A DNA stretch of 64,000 bases from Lacrimispora sphenoides JCM 1415 (GTDB lineage Bacteria; Bacillota; Clostridia; Lachnospirales; Lachnospiraceae), in the NCBI RefSeq assembly GCF_900105615.1, contig NZ_LT630003.1:2294001-2358000 (forward strand). Direction: 5' to 3'. Shown here piece after piece: positions 18,163-27,054 of the stretch (position 1 is the stretch's first letter; every line of letters begins with the position of its first letter). Under the pieces are notes generated by a model that was given only the letters and a program-made list of their open reading frames with translations, had not been told where the DNA came from and ran no database searches. The position numbers and the translations under genes were made by a program.

Positions 18163-18236
18163 TGTATTTTTATACATTATTATAGTGTATCTCGCATAGT
18201 TATGCAATACTTTTTTTATTTTTGTATATTAATGCA
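18163..18236 (-). promoter_or_regulatory. argF promoter with three ARG box-like palindromes
   Basis: On the minus strand TTGCAT (18202-18207) and a perfect TATAAT (18179-18184) are 17 bp apart. Three 14-bp palindromes of the form TGyATAAnTATrCA lie at 18163-18176, 18193-18206 and 18223-18236, with starts exactly 30 bp apart. The middle one fills the spacer and overlaps the -35, so a bound repressor would block polymerase. The pattern resembles ArgR/AhrC boxes; the regulator is inferred. Confidence 0.75.
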
Positions 18237-18297
18237 TTAAGGATATATACCTGCTGATCTAGTCTATTTATAAAAAAGGTGTGGAAGTTGTATTCTT

Positions 18298-19470
18298 TCA
18301 GACTATATCCCCCTGACGCGGCGGTTTCACCTTATCAAGGGACCGGAGCTTCTTTCTGATCTCCTCCATCAGCTGATCCACTGTATAAATCCGGAAGCGT
18401 TTGACCTTCAAACGTTTTGCCAGATCTTCCAGCAGGCCTAAGTACATATCCTTGTAATCCCAGTCCTCCTTCAGCTTAAATTCCACAGCAAGCTTGGGGA
18501 ATATCGTTTCCGTAAAGGCACGGTAACCCGTCAGGGCCGCCATTCCCTCTTCATTAAGCGTATCCTGCATATATATTTTAAAAAGTTCCACTTCCGACAT
18601 CATCTTATCAAAATAGTAGGGTTCGGTATATGGTGCATCAATATAATAGATACGCCCACAAAGGCCATATAAGAACCTTTTTGCATCAAAATATCCCAAA
18701 GTCATATTTTTTCTCGTCTGTTTTTTATTAAACTCCAGGATTCCCCCAAGGTCCTGTCTGGGTGCTATGTGATACACATGGATCCCTTCCGGGATCTCAG
18801 TCACCCGTTCTTTGTCATACCCCAGACCATAGATGCGGATCACAATGATGTCTTCATACCCATGATCAAGAAGAACATTAATGGGGACATTGTTGACTCC
18901 ACCACCATCCATATACCGCTTTCCGCCCAGCTTTTCATTTTTAAAAGCCAGGAAGTAAGCGCTGGCTAGCAGCATATCCTTGATGGATCCTGCATCGCTT
19001 TTTATGATATCCTCAGCTATTTCCTTCCTGTCTGAAACCGAATAAGTTACGGTATAAAGTTCCCTGTCAGAGTTTCTGAGCTTTTCCTCATCTCCCACCA
19101 CTTCTTCAATGAGACTTTTCAGAGGAGTGATATCAAATCCACCATCCTTTACGATCTGCAGTCCGCTGCTTATCAGTTCCTGTAGATTTAAGGACTTGAA
19201 ATCCTTTTCCTTTAACGCCTTTATGGTTTCATCGTTTACCGACATGACATGAGAGTACTCAATGTTCTTCCATATCTCTTCCGCCCGTTCCAGATCATCC
19301 ATGCAGATAAGAGCGCCGTTTAAGGAGCCAACGGAAACACCTGCAACTCCCTTTATCTTTACTCCTTCTTCCCTCAGAGCCTTCCAGGCACCGATCTGGT
19401 AAGCTCCCTTGGCCCCTCCCCCTTCAAGCACCAGTCCATACTCTCTGCCTAAATCCAGTTTCAGTTCCAT
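18298..19470 (-). CDS. Patatin-like phospholipase
   Basis: The 390-residue protein has all patatin marks: the oxyanion loop LEGGGAKGAYQIG, the nucleophile elbow GVSVGSLNG with the catalytic Ser, and the Asp partner in MDGGGVNNVP. Such enzymes hydrolyse acyl ester bonds of phospholipids or neutral lipids through a Ser-Asp dyad. There is no signal peptide or membrane helix, so it is probably cytoplasmic. The chosen ATG follows AAAAGGAGGGCTT; an in-frame codon 60 bases upstream has no comparable site. The C-terminal 150 residues are less conserved. It is a single-gene unit; its lipid substrate is unknown. Confidence 0.9.
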   Translation of the reverse strand: MELKLDLGREYGLVLEGGGAKGAYQIGAWKALREEGVKIKGVAGVSVGSLNGALICMDDLERAEEIWKNIEYSHVMSVNDETIKALKEKDFKSLNLQELISSGLQIVKDGGFDITPLKSLIEEVVGDEEKLRNSDRELYTVTYSVSDRKEIAEDIIKSDAGSIKDMLLASAYFLAFKNEKLGGKRYMDGGGVNNVPINVLLDHGYEDIIVIRIYGLGYDKERVTEIPEGIHVYHIAPRQDLGGILEFNKKQTRKNMTLGYFDAKRFLYGLCGRIYYIDAPYTEPYYFDKMMSEVELFKIYMQDTLNEEGMAALTGYRAFTETIFPKLAVEFKLKEDWDYKDMYLGLLEDLAKRLKVKRFRIYTVDQLMEEIRKKLRSLDKVKPPRQGDIV

Positions 19471-19556
19471 AAGCCCTCCTTTTAGACTATCTAAGGAAAC
19501 ACCCTGCAGGTATACCTCTATGCCCAACAAACATGTGCAGAATCAAGAAATTATGC

Positions 19557-19593
19557 CAAAAACGCAGCAAGAGGGCATCTGCCCCCTGCTGCG
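19557..19593 (-). terminator. Terminator of the NfeD/SPFH operon
   Basis: On the minus strand a CGCAGCA / TGCTGCG stem, extended by GGGC / GCCC inside, is followed by TTTTTGG, about 25 bases after the SPFH gene. Confidence 0.8.
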
Positions 19594-19618
19594 GTGTATT
19601 TAAATGGAAGTATAATAA

Positions 19619-20557
19619 CTATTCCACCGGATTCTTGGGAATCTCCGTAATGGAAGAAACCAGCCCAGCCAGGCCCTGAATATCAGAAGGAATAATGATC
19701 TTGGTCGCCTTACCGTCAGCAATCGTCTTAAATGCCTCCAGGCTCTTAAGGACTAAAACTGCCTGATCCGCACCGGCATCCTTGATCATACGGATTCCAT
19801 CGGCATTTGCCTGCTGGATCTTAAGGATCGCCTCTGCCTGGCCTTCTGACTCACGGATTCTCTTTTCCTTCTCTGCCTCTGCACGAAGGATCGCAGCCTG
19901 CTTTTCAGCTTCCGCATCAAGAATAGCGGATTCTTTCTTTCCTTCCGCTACAAGAACGGTGGATTTCTTCTCTCCTTCCGCCCTTAAGATGGCCTCACGG
20001 CGTTCCCGCTCTGCCTTCATCTGTTTCTCCATGGCATCCTGAATTGCTGCCGGAGGCATGATATTTTTAAGTTCCACACGGTTTACCTTGATTCCCCATG
20101 GGTCAGTGGCAATATCAAGGGTTTCTCTCATCTTTGCATTGATCGTCTCTCTTGAGGTTAATGTCTGATCCAGTTCCAGGTCACCAATGATGTTACGAAG
20201 AGTCGTAGCGGTCAGATTCTCAATGGCCATGATGGGATTCTCAACGCCGTATGCATAAAGCTTCGGGTCTGTGATCTGGAAAAATACTACCGTATCAATT
20301 CTCATGGTAACGTTATCCTTAGTGATAACCGGCTGAGGCGGGAAGTCCGCCACCTGCTCTTTTAAGTTGACCCTTTTAGCCACCCGGTCAAGAATAGGCA
20401 TCTTAATATGAACGCCTACAGACCATGTTTCCAGGAAAGCACCCAAACGCTCTACAACCAGGGCCTGTGCCTGGGGAACGATCCTGATACAGGATGACAA
20501 TAACGCAAGAATAACTATCAATATAATAATAACTGCTGTAAATCCAACTGCTCCCAT
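19619..20557 (-). CDS. SPFH/Band 7 (stomatin/prohibitin-like) membrane protein
   Basis: The 312-residue protein has one N-terminal membrane helix (residues about 5-25), an SPFH/Band 7 domain, and a long charged coiled coil rich in Ala, Glu and Lys (AEGEKKSTVLVAEGKKESAI and similar). It matches the paraslipin/QmcA group, which forms membrane-associated oligomeric rings that organise membrane microdomains and modulate proteases. It starts one base after the nfeD-like stop. The pairing with NfeD is a classic conserved partnership. The short hydrophobic C-terminal tail (GLAGLVSSITEIPKNP) is typical. Confidence 0.92.
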   Translation of the reverse strand: MGAVGFTAVIIILIVILALLSSCIRIVPQAQALVVERLGAFLETWSVGVHIKMPILDRVAKRVNLKEQVADFPPQPVITKDNVTMRIDTVVFFQITDPKLYAYGVENPIMAIENLTATTLRNIIGDLELDQTLTSRETINAKMRETLDIATDPWGIKVNRVELKNIMPPAAIQDAMEKQMKAERERREAILRAEGEKKSTVLVAEGKKESAILDAEAEKQAAILRAEAEKEKRIRESEGQAEAILKIQQANADGIRMIKDAGADQAVLVLKSLEAFKTIADGKATKIIIPSDIQGLAGLVSSITEIPKNPVE

Positions 20558-20558
20558 A

Positions 20559-20999
20559 CTATGATTCCTCCTGATTCATACTCACAATTAATTTTACGCC
20601 TCTTATTTCCTTTACTTCCACCATAGCGTCAACGGGATAAACTTTGTCGTCCTCCAGCGCCCTGGCCGTCCATTCCTGTCCGTTTAGGATCGCTGCGCCT
20701 TTACTCTCCGCATTGTTAATCTCAACCGTAACTCTGGCTTTTTTTCCAATGAGGCTTTCCCAATTGGTTTTTACCGTGTTCCGGTTTACATACTTTAAAG
20801 CAAAAGGCCTGGTAAAGAATAGAAGAATAAATGATACAATTACAAAAACTGCCAGCTGCACCTGGGTATTTACCCCAAACAGTGCCAGCACAAATGCAAC
20901 CAATGCTCCTCCCGCGAACCAAACGGTCGTTAAGGCCATGGTTACCGCTTCAATTCCAAGAAGCACTACAAATACAATAAGCCAATAGACTGCTGCCAT
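20559..20999 (-). CDS. NfeD family membrane protein
   Basis: The 146-residue protein has three to four N-terminal membrane helices (residues about 3-70) and a C-terminal OB-fold beta domain (GKKARVTVEINNAESKGAAI and GQEWTARALEDD), the short form of NfeD. Known partners are SPFH proteins, and the two are thought to act together in membrane quality control. I prefer the ATG before AAVYW because AAGGGGA lies 8 bases upstream; two in-frame ATGs further upstream are possible. It is the first gene of the pair, downstream of a good promoter. Confidence 0.9.
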   Translation of the reverse strand: MAAVYWLIVFVVLLGIEAVTMALTTVWFAGGALVAFVLALFGVNTQVQLAVFVIVSFILLFFTRPFALKYVNRNTVKTNWESLIGKKARVTVEINNAESKGAAILNGQEWTARALEDDKVYPVDAMVEVKEIRGVKLIVSMNQEES

Positions 21000-21150
21000 C
21001 TTATCATTCCCCTTCCCTGCCATTGTAGGCAAAGCTGCCTGGCAAATCTATCTGTGGACATGCGTTATCGTTTAGCCATGCCATTCATAATTTGTCGGAT
21101 AGAACATTATTTACGAAGGGCACATGTCTCTACATGGCTGAACTACTACT

Positions 21151-21179
21151 ATCATACTATATGTTCCGATATTTCTCAA
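21151..21179 (-). promoter_or_regulatory. Sigma-A type promoter for the nfeD-SPFH pair
   Basis: On the minus strand TTGAGA and TATGAT, each one mismatch from consensus, are separated by 17 bp about 150 bases upstream of the first gene. Confidence 0.55.
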
Positions 21180-21216
21180 TATTTCTGCAGCAAAAAGCCT
21201 TACAATTTTCTGACAG

Positions 21217-21996
21217 CTACATCCGCCGCTGTCTGGCAGCCTCAAACATCAGTACAGAAGCCGCAACCGCCGCGTTTAGGGATTCTACCTTCCCCTTCAT
21301 GGGGATCTTTACATAAGCATCCGCCATCGCTGCCGTTTCATCTGTCAGGCCGTTTGCTTCATTTCCCACTAAAAACCCTGTATCAACAGTATAATCCTCT
21401 TTTTCATAATTATTCCTGCCATCTAAATGTGCCGCATACAGTCTGACACCGCCGGCTTTTAAGGCCTTTAAAGAAGCCGTAAGGTCTTTCGTATAAACAA
21501 ATGGAACGCGGAAAACTGATCCCATGGTGGAGCGGATTACCTTTGGATTATAAACGTCCGCCGTAGTATCGCTCATGAGCACGCCGGTGATTCCAGCTCC
21601 TTCCCCGGCCCTTAGAATCGTTCCAAGATTTCCCGGGTCCTGAATGTTTTCCAAAATCATCAGAAACGAAGGACCAGGTGCAGCCAGCAAGTCCTTCTCC
21701 TTGAAGGCATACTGCCTTACAACGGCTAAAATCCCCTGAGGCGTCTGGGTATCCGACATAACCTTAAACACATCCTCCGAAACAACCTCATATTTTACTT
21801 CCGACAAAAGCTTTTTATGGGCTTCATCCTTTAAAAAACCTTCCGATACAAAAACGCTGTCAATCCTGTCCACCGGAATTTCCTTAAACATGCGAAGACC
21901 TTCCGCTACAAAGAGGCCGTTTAAATTTCTGACTTTGGCCTTCTTTGATAAGTTCATCACCTGCTTCACCCTTGCATTGGCACTGCTGGTTATCAT
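21217..21996 (-). CDS. TrmH/SpoU family RNA 2'-O-ribose methyltransferase
   Basis: The 259-residue protein has an N-terminal RNA-substrate domain (ITSSANARVKQVMNLSKK) and a SPOUT trefoil-knot domain with ILENIQDPGNLGTILRAG, MGSVFRVPF, and a C-terminal IPMKGKVESLNAAVAASVLM motif that binds S-adenosylmethionine. Family members methylate guanosine ribose in 23S rRNA (RlmB-like) or tRNA. The start used follows AGAGAGGTACATT; the longer frame overlaps the end of nadE. It begins 14 bases after nadE and is probably cotranscribed. The target nucleotide cannot be assigned. Confidence 0.9.
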   Translation of the reverse strand: MITSSANARVKQVMNLSKKAKVRNLNGLFVAEGLRMFKEIPVDRIDSVFVSEGFLKDEAHKKLLSEVKYEVVSEDVFKVMSDTQTPQGILAVVRQYAFKEKDLLAAPGPSFLMILENIQDPGNLGTILRAGEGAGITGVLMSDTTADVYNPKVIRSTMGSVFRVPFVYTKDLTASLKALKAGGVRLYAAHLDGRNNYEKEDYTVDTGFLVGNEANGLTDETAAMADAYVKIPMKGKVESLNAAVAASVLMFEAARQRRM

Positions 21997-22010
21997 AATG
22001 TACCTCTCTT

Positions 22011-23921
22011 TTATAAATTTTCCAGTTCTTCCAGCCACAGGCGGCTTACGGCATCACTTGGCATGCGTAAATCTCCCCTTGGGGATACTGCAACAGAACC
22101 CACCTTAGGTCCGTCAGGCATGCAGGAACGCTTAAACTGCTGGCTGAAAAATCTACGGTAAAATACCTTTAACCATTTTAATATGACTTCCTTCTCATAA
22201 TTTCCTGTAAAAGCGTAGACCGCCATGCGGTAGACCTTCTCCGGCCGGCAGCCGAACCTTAAGATCTGATACAGGAAGAAATCGTGAAGCTCATAGGGAC
22301 CTACCAGGTCCTCTGTCTTCTGGGCAATCTCTCCATCCTGAGGCGGAAGAAGTTCCGGGCTTACAGGCGTGTCCAAAACATCAAGAAGCACACCGCTTAA
22401 AGCAGCTTCCCCGCAGGTATCCGCATAGTAGTGGACCAGATGGCGCACCAGGGTCTTTGGCACCGATGCGTTGACTCCGTACATGGACATATGGTCGCCG
22501 TTATAGGTCGCCCAGCCCAGGGCTAATTCAGACATATCACCCGTTCCTATGACCATTCCGTTCAGCTTGTTTGCCATATCCATTAACACCTGGGTCCTCT
22601 CCCTGGCCTGGGAGTTTTCATAGGTTACATCGTGAATATCCTCCCTATGTCCAATATCCCGGAAATGAAGGCTTACGGCCTCCCTGATATTCACCTCTAT
22701 AAGCTCAGCTCCTAGGGTTTTGGTCAGGGTGCAGGCATTCTGATAGGTCCGGTCCGTTGTTCCGAAACAGGGCATGGTCACCGCATGGATCTGATTTCTG
22801 GGGATTTCAAGCATATCAAAGGCCCGGACTGCCACAAGAAGGGCAAGGGTGGAATCTAAGCCTCCGGAAATTCCGATCACTGCATGCTTGCAGCCTGTAT
22901 GGGCAAGCCTCTTTTTTAGGCCCATAGCCTGTATGGAGAGAATTTCCTCACATCTTCTATTCCTCTCCTTCGCATTGTCCGGGACAAAGGGCCTTGGATC
23001 AATAAACCTCTTTAAGTCCAGTTCCTTTTTCTTCATTTCGAAAGAAACTACCGTATAATTTGTATGGTCGGCCTGGGGAAATGTGGTCATCCGCCGTCTT
23101 TCGTGGATCAGCCTCTCCAAGTCCATATCCCCGTATATGGTCTCATTTCCAAAACGTTTGGATTCTGCAAGCAGGGCGCCGTTTTCTGCTATGAGGTTCT
23201 GGCCGCCAAACACCAGATCCTGAGTGGACTCTCCCTCTCCTGCATTGGCATAGATGAAGCCACATACCAGGCTGGCAGAATGTCCCGTAATAAGGCTTCT
23301 CCGGTAAATATCCTTACCCGTTGTCTCGTCGCTGGCAGAACAGTTTACGATCACCGTCGCTCCGGCGGTCGCATGACGGATGGACGGCGGATTTGGAACC
23401 CATGCATCCTCGCAGACTTCCGCAGCCACAACCAGCTGGGGTATGTCCTCACATGCAAAAAGAATATTTGCTCCCATGGGAATCAGTTCATCTTCCCATT
23501 TTACCATCACCGGTATTTCATTTCCCGGCTGGAAATAACGCAGTTCATAAAACTCTGAATAATTGGGCAGATTCGTCTTCGGTACGATCCCAAGAATCTT
23601 TCCGTTTTGTATGGCAACAGCCGTATTATATAACTTTCCGCCCCATTCCCAGGGCATGCCTATAAAGCATAGAAGATCGTGGCCTTCCGTTGCCTTTAAA
23701 ATCTCTTTAAGCTCCTTTCGGGCCTTTCTTAACAGGGCATCCTGCCCGAATAAATCGCCGCAGGTATAGGCTGTCAGACAAAGCTCCGGAAACACCATGA
23801 GTTTTGCCTGCCTTTTAATTCCCTCTTTTATCTGCTCACAAATCCGCTCCCTGTTAAATTCCGGGTCTGCTACCTTTACGTCAGGGGTTGCTGCGGCAAC
23901 ACGTATATATCCATGTTTCAT
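22011..23921 (-). CDS. nadE: Glutamine-dependent NAD+ synthetase
   Basis: The 636-residue enzyme converts nicotinate adenine dinucleotide to NAD+ using ammonia released from glutamine. The N-terminal half is a nitrilase-fold glutaminase (FPELCLTAYTCGDLFG with the Glu, a central Lys, and the nucleophilic Cys in VIVNCSASDE); the C-terminal half is the synthetase with the PP-loop ATP motif GISGGLDSTLALL. The start follows ATAGGAGATAAAAAG; the upstream extension of 43 codons has no support. The length is normal for the long two-domain class. Confidence 0.95.
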   Translation of the reverse strand: MKHGYIRVAAATPDVKVADPEFNRERICEQIKEGIKRQAKLMVFPELCLTAYTCGDLFGQDALLRKARKELKEILKATEGHDLLCFIGMPWEWGGKLYNTAVAIQNGKILGIVPKTNLPNYSEFYELRYFQPGNEIPVMVKWEDELIPMGANILFACEDIPQLVVAAEVCEDAWVPNPPSIRHATAGATVIVNCSASDETTGKDIYRRSLITGHSASLVCGFIYANAGEGESTQDLVFGGQNLIAENGALLAESKRFGNETIYGDMDLERLIHERRRMTTFPQADHTNYTVVSFEMKKKELDLKRFIDPRPFVPDNAKERNRRCEEILSIQAMGLKKRLAHTGCKHAVIGISGGLDSTLALLVAVRAFDMLEIPRNQIHAVTMPCFGTTDRTYQNACTLTKTLGAELIEVNIREAVSLHFRDIGHREDIHDVTYENSQARERTQVLMDMANKLNGMVIGTGDMSELALGWATYNGDHMSMYGVNASVPKTLVRHLVHYYADTCGEAALSGVLLDVLDTPVSPELLPPQDGEIAQKTEDLVGPYELHDFFLYQILRFGCRPEKVYRMAVYAFTGNYEKEVILKWLKVFYRRFFSQQFKRSCMPDGPKVGSVAVSPRGDLRMPSDAVSRLWLEELENL

Positions 23922-24112
23922 CTTTTTATCTCCTATCTGTTCATTGCTGCCCTTTGGTATTTGTTTCATCGGCATGGTTGTAATCCATGTTATAGGATGA
24001 CACCGCATCACCGTTCCAAAACTGGAGAAATATGGCATCATCTTTTCCAAATTCTCTAATGAGTATTAGTATACATCCATTTTCATAAATTGGGAAGCCG
24101 GATAATTTGAGG

Positions 24113-24141
24113 TTTACTTTCCAGGTGGTTTCGTGTACAAT
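24113..24141 (+). promoter_or_regulatory. Promoter of the Rrf2 regulator gene
   Basis: TTTACT and TACAAT are separated by 17 bp, with the -10 about 54 bases before the ATG. Autoregulation is common for this family, but no clear operator was identified. Confidence 0.55.
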
Positions 24142-24194
24142 ATTTTTATATCCTACTAAACAGATAAGAATAATTAGGAAGGGGATTTTTTACC

Positions 24195-24635
24195 ATGAAA
24201 TTTTCTACCAAGGGACGCTACGCCCTTCGTATGATGCTTGAATTTGCGCTTCATCCGGGCGAATGCACAAAAATCAATCAGGTGGCGGAACGCCAGGAAA
24301 TATCGGATAAATATCTGGAACAGATTGTCACCATCTTAAGCAGGGCCGGGTACGTGAAAAGCAGAAGGGGTGCCCAGGGCGGTTATTACCTGACAAAGGA
24401 TCCTTCGGAGTATACCGTCGGCATGATCCTGCGCCTTGCAGAAGGAAGTCTGGTTCCCGTAACATGTCTGGAAGATGAAGTCAACCCCTGCAGCCGTTCC
24501 CATAATTGTGCCACACTCATGGTATGGAAAAAGCTGGATCATGCGATCTCCGATGTGGTAGACGGCATTACCCTGGCAGATCTGGTGGAAGAACAAAAAA
24601 GACTGGATGGCCAGGCCAATTATTACGAAATCTAA
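24195..24635 (+). CDS. Rrf2 family transcriptional regulator (IscR/CymR-like)
   Basis: The 146-residue protein starts MKFSTKGRYALRMMLEFA, the Rrf2 hallmark, with a winged helix at about residues 25-65 (KYLEQIVTILSRAGYVKSRR, then GAQGGYYL). Three cysteines in VTCLEDEVNPCSRSHNCA fit the IscR-type spacing that holds an Fe-S cluster, whereas CymR-type cysteine regulators lack them. It may therefore sense iron-sulfur or redox state. No isc or suf genes are adjacent, so targets are elsewhere. GGAAGGGGATTTTTTACC precedes the ATG. Confidence 0.9.
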   Translation: MKFSTKGRYALRMMLEFALHPGECTKINQVAERQEISDKYLEQIVTILSRAGYVKSRRGAQGGYYLTKDPSEYTVGMILRLAEGSLVPVTCLEDEVNPCSRSHNCATLMVWKKLDHAISDVVDGITLADLVEEQKRLDGQANYYEI

Positions 24636-24647
24636 ACAATGGCATAT

Positions 24648-24692
24648 AAAAGTTCGTGTTCTCCAAAGGCAATGGAAAACACGGACTTTTTA
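24648..24692 (+). terminator. Terminator between the Rrf2 gene and the HD-GYP gene
   Basis: The stem AAAAGTTCGTGTT / AACACGGACTTTTT, with an extra TCC/GGA pair inside, lies between converging genes and can serve both. Confidence 0.75.
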
Positions 24693-24714
24693 TAACTTAA
24701 ATGCATTCAGCCGT

Positions 24715-25986
24715 TTATTCCTTACCGGCTAAAGTCCCATCGAATATATCACGGAAAGAGGAATCATTTTCAAGGAAAAGATCTACTAAAAGAGGATCGA
24801 AATGACTGCCTCTTCCCTGGGTGATAATCCCCAAACTTTTTTCGTGGGAATAACTCTCTTTATATACGCGTTTTGAGCGCAGCGCGTCATACACATCCGC
24901 CAAAGCCATGATACGCGCTGATATTGGAATCTCTTCCCTTTTAAGCCCCTTTGGGTATCCGCTCCCATCCCATTTTTCATGATGACAAAGTGTAATTTCC
25001 TTACCGACTTTGATGAATGCACTTCCTGTATCCTTCTTTTCAATGCTGGCCAGGGTCTGATATCCGATGGTGGTATGAGTTTTCATGATTTCAAATTCCT
25101 CCGGCGTCAATTTGCCGGGCTTTAGAAGAACTCCATCCGGAATTCCCACCTTTCCTATGTCGTGCAAAGGGCTGGCCTGGGCGATACCGTCTATAAAGGC
25201 CCGGTCTATTTCCTCCCGATGGGCCCCCATTTCCCAAAGCCTTTCCGCGAGGAGGCGGCAATATTGTGACGTTCTGACAATATGCTCTCCTGTCTCATCA
25301 TCCCTGGACTCCGAAAGCTTTACTAACGCATGGATCGTAGCCATCTGAGAAGCGGATACTTCCGCCACCTTTTTCTGTACCAGATCTTCTAAATGATGAT
25401 TATATTCCTCCAGCTTTTCCTCGATCACTTTTGCACTGGTGATGTCCTGGATCGTGCCATGGACTTTGGTAAACATTCTACCAGAATCCTTTGATCCCAC
25501 AAACCGGATCTGAACCCATTTGATCCGGCCTCCCTCCATCAGCAGACGATAACGGTATTCAGCAGGCATCATTCCGTTTTGCATATCATGATAAATTTGA
25601 TTCACCAGTTTTTTATCATCGGGATAAACCTTTTGAAAATAAACCATCAGATCCGGTTCTACGGACTGGTCAGTCTCCAGTATTCTGTACATGGTGTCCG
25701 ACCACCATAGCTTCTTTGTGCCAAGGCTCAGTTCCCAGTTTCCTATTAGTGCTATTTCCTGGGCTTCCCGGCGGGAAGAGTCACTTTTCTCCAATTCCCT
25801 GCTCTTTATTTCCAGCTGTCTTGACACGTCTACATACCGCTCCATGATCTCCGAGACCAGTTCGGTATAAATCTGGTTATCCACCTGTTTTACAAAATGA
25901 TCAAGCAGGGCTTTTACATATTCATCCGAACCCGGCTGTTCCAATACGATTCTTTGTCCCAGCAGGGCTGCATCTGTCCGTCTCAA
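24715..25986 (-). CDS. PAS-HD-GYP domain signalling protein
   Basis: The 423-residue protein has an N-terminal helical region, a PAS fold at about residues 75-190 (ending TKVHGTIQDITSAK), a coiled linker, and an HD-GYP domain with the metal-binding HD at 275-276 (PLHDIGKVGIPD) and HHEKWDGSGYP at 335-345. HD-GYP domains with these residues are usually cyclic-di-GMP phosphodiesterases; activity is inferred. The start is a TTG after GAGGAGGAAGAAAA and overlaps the stop of the upstream diiron protein gene (shared TTGA), so the two are translationally coupled and likely form one sensory unit. Confidence 0.9.
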   Translation of the reverse strand: MRRTDAALLGQRIVLEQPGSDEYVKALLDHFVKQVDNQIYTELVSEIMERYVDVSRQLEIKSRELEKSDSSRREAQEIALIGNWELSLGTKKLWWSDTMYRILETDQSVEPDLMVYFQKVYPDDKKLVNQIYHDMQNGMMPAEYRYRLLMEGGRIKWVQIRFVGSKDSGRMFTKVHGTIQDITSAKVIEEKLEEYNHHLEDLVQKKVAEVSASQMATIHALVKLSESRDDETGEHIVRTSQYCRLLAERLWEMGAHREEIDRAFIDGIAQASPLHDIGKVGIPDGVLLKPGKLTPEEFEIMKTHTTIGYQTLASIEKKDTGSAFIKVGKEITLCHHEKWDGSGYPKGLKREEIPISARIMALADVYDALRSKRVYKESYSHEKSLGIITQGRGSHFDPLLVDLFLENDSSFRDIFDGTLAGKE

Positions 25987-26804
25987 TTTTCTTCCTCCTC
26001 AAGAAAATAGTCAATCCCCACATTGGTCAATTCTTTCAGCTGTCTGATTACGGCTTCCTGAGCCGCAGGATTATCAAGAATACTTCCATGCTGAGGTGCG
26101 ATCAGGGAAATATCCAGTTCCTCGATCCGTTCAAGAGCATACTGCAGTGCCTTTTTCGATGGCATAATCCGCTGGTGAAAGTCCAGAATGCCCTTTATCT
26201 GGCATGCTTTCCGGGTGATAGGGCAGATTTTAAAGGGCGTACAGTCCCTGCATTCCGCGCCGATCCTAGTATATAAATCCCAGTTGTAATCGTAGCTTCC
26301 GAAAATATCGCTGCTGAATAATGTTTTCGTCTTCACATCATAAGTAATGAAACTGCCCGGTGAGTGGGAATAAGGCGTCCTGATAAATTCAAGACGCCTG
26401 CCGCTTGCAAATTCAAAATGAAATCCTAATTGTTCAATGCACTGCTTCGGTGTACTCATGGAATAATAATTGATGAAAATATTGTTTTCATGATGAGAGA
26501 TGATGTTTAAATCTTCGCTGTTAATGAGCGTTTCTATATGGGGAATATTACCGCATAAATCCGGATCATAGTGCTGATAAATCAGGCGGCTGATCTTGCC
26601 TGGACTGATTCCCGTGCGCATAACTTTCAACATAACTGTACTGAAATCATCCCGGCTTCCGCTGTCGATGAGCACTGCCTCATCACCGTCTACGATTAGG
26701 TAAGGATTGCAGTGAAGACCTGCACTTTCGTCAAAAAAGCCCACCCAGTAAATCCCTTCAGCAATTTCGACATACTCTTTATAATTCAAATCCTGCTTAT
26801 TCAT
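25983..26804 (-). CDS. ODP-type metallo-beta-lactamase-fold diiron protein
   Basis: The 273-residue protein has the metallo-beta-lactamase fold of flavodiiron proteins but no flavodoxin domain. Metal-ligand positions seen are H78, D80 and D82 (QHYDPDLCG), H147 (YSHSPGS), D166 (SSDIFGS) and H239 (APQHGS). The usual HxExDH motif is altered to HxDxD, a change shared with oxygen-binding diiron sensor (ODP) proteins. A four-cysteine motif at 185-201 (C-x2-C-x5-C-x6-C) is an added feature that might bind Fe-S or zinc. The start follows TTGGAGGACAATACAA. It overlaps the HD-GYP gene, suggesting oxygen or NO input to that protein. Confidence 0.82.
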   Translation of the reverse strand: MNKQDLNYKEYVEIAEGIYWVGFFDESAGLHCNPYLIVDGDEAVLIDSGSRDDFSTVMLKVMRTGISPGKISRLIYQHYDPDLCGNIPHIETLINSEDLNIISHHENNIFINYYSMSTPKQCIEQLGFHFEFASGRRLEFIRTPYSHSPGSFITYDVKTKTLFSSDIFGSYDYNWDLYTRIGAECRDCTPFKICPITRKACQIKGILDFHQRIMPSKKALQYALERIEELDISLIAPQHGSILDNPAAQEAVIRQLKELTNVGIDYFLEEEEN

Positions 26805-26987
26805 TTGTATTGTCCTCCAATATGTAATTGGCTGCGTTCCCTTCCATTTATGGCATGCTACAGGCACATGAATTCTGCCATGAAAATACTGCATGATATG
26901 ACATAATATACCATATTTATTTTTACAAGTCTATTTCTTCCAGCCTGCCGTTTAAAATAAACAGATCTGATCCCGCAAGGAAAAATA

Positions 26988-27032
26988 GCAGAACAGAGGC
27001 CTGCAGGGTTTGGCCTGCGGGCCTCTGTTCTG
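26988..27032 (-). terminator. Long hairpin terminator of the NSS transporter gene
   Basis: Nearly perfect 19-bp stem (CAGAACAGAGGCCTGCAGG and its complement), followed on the minus strand by CTATTTTTCC. Confidence 0.75.
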
Positions 27033-27054
27033 AAATACGGTTGTACTTTTCCTG

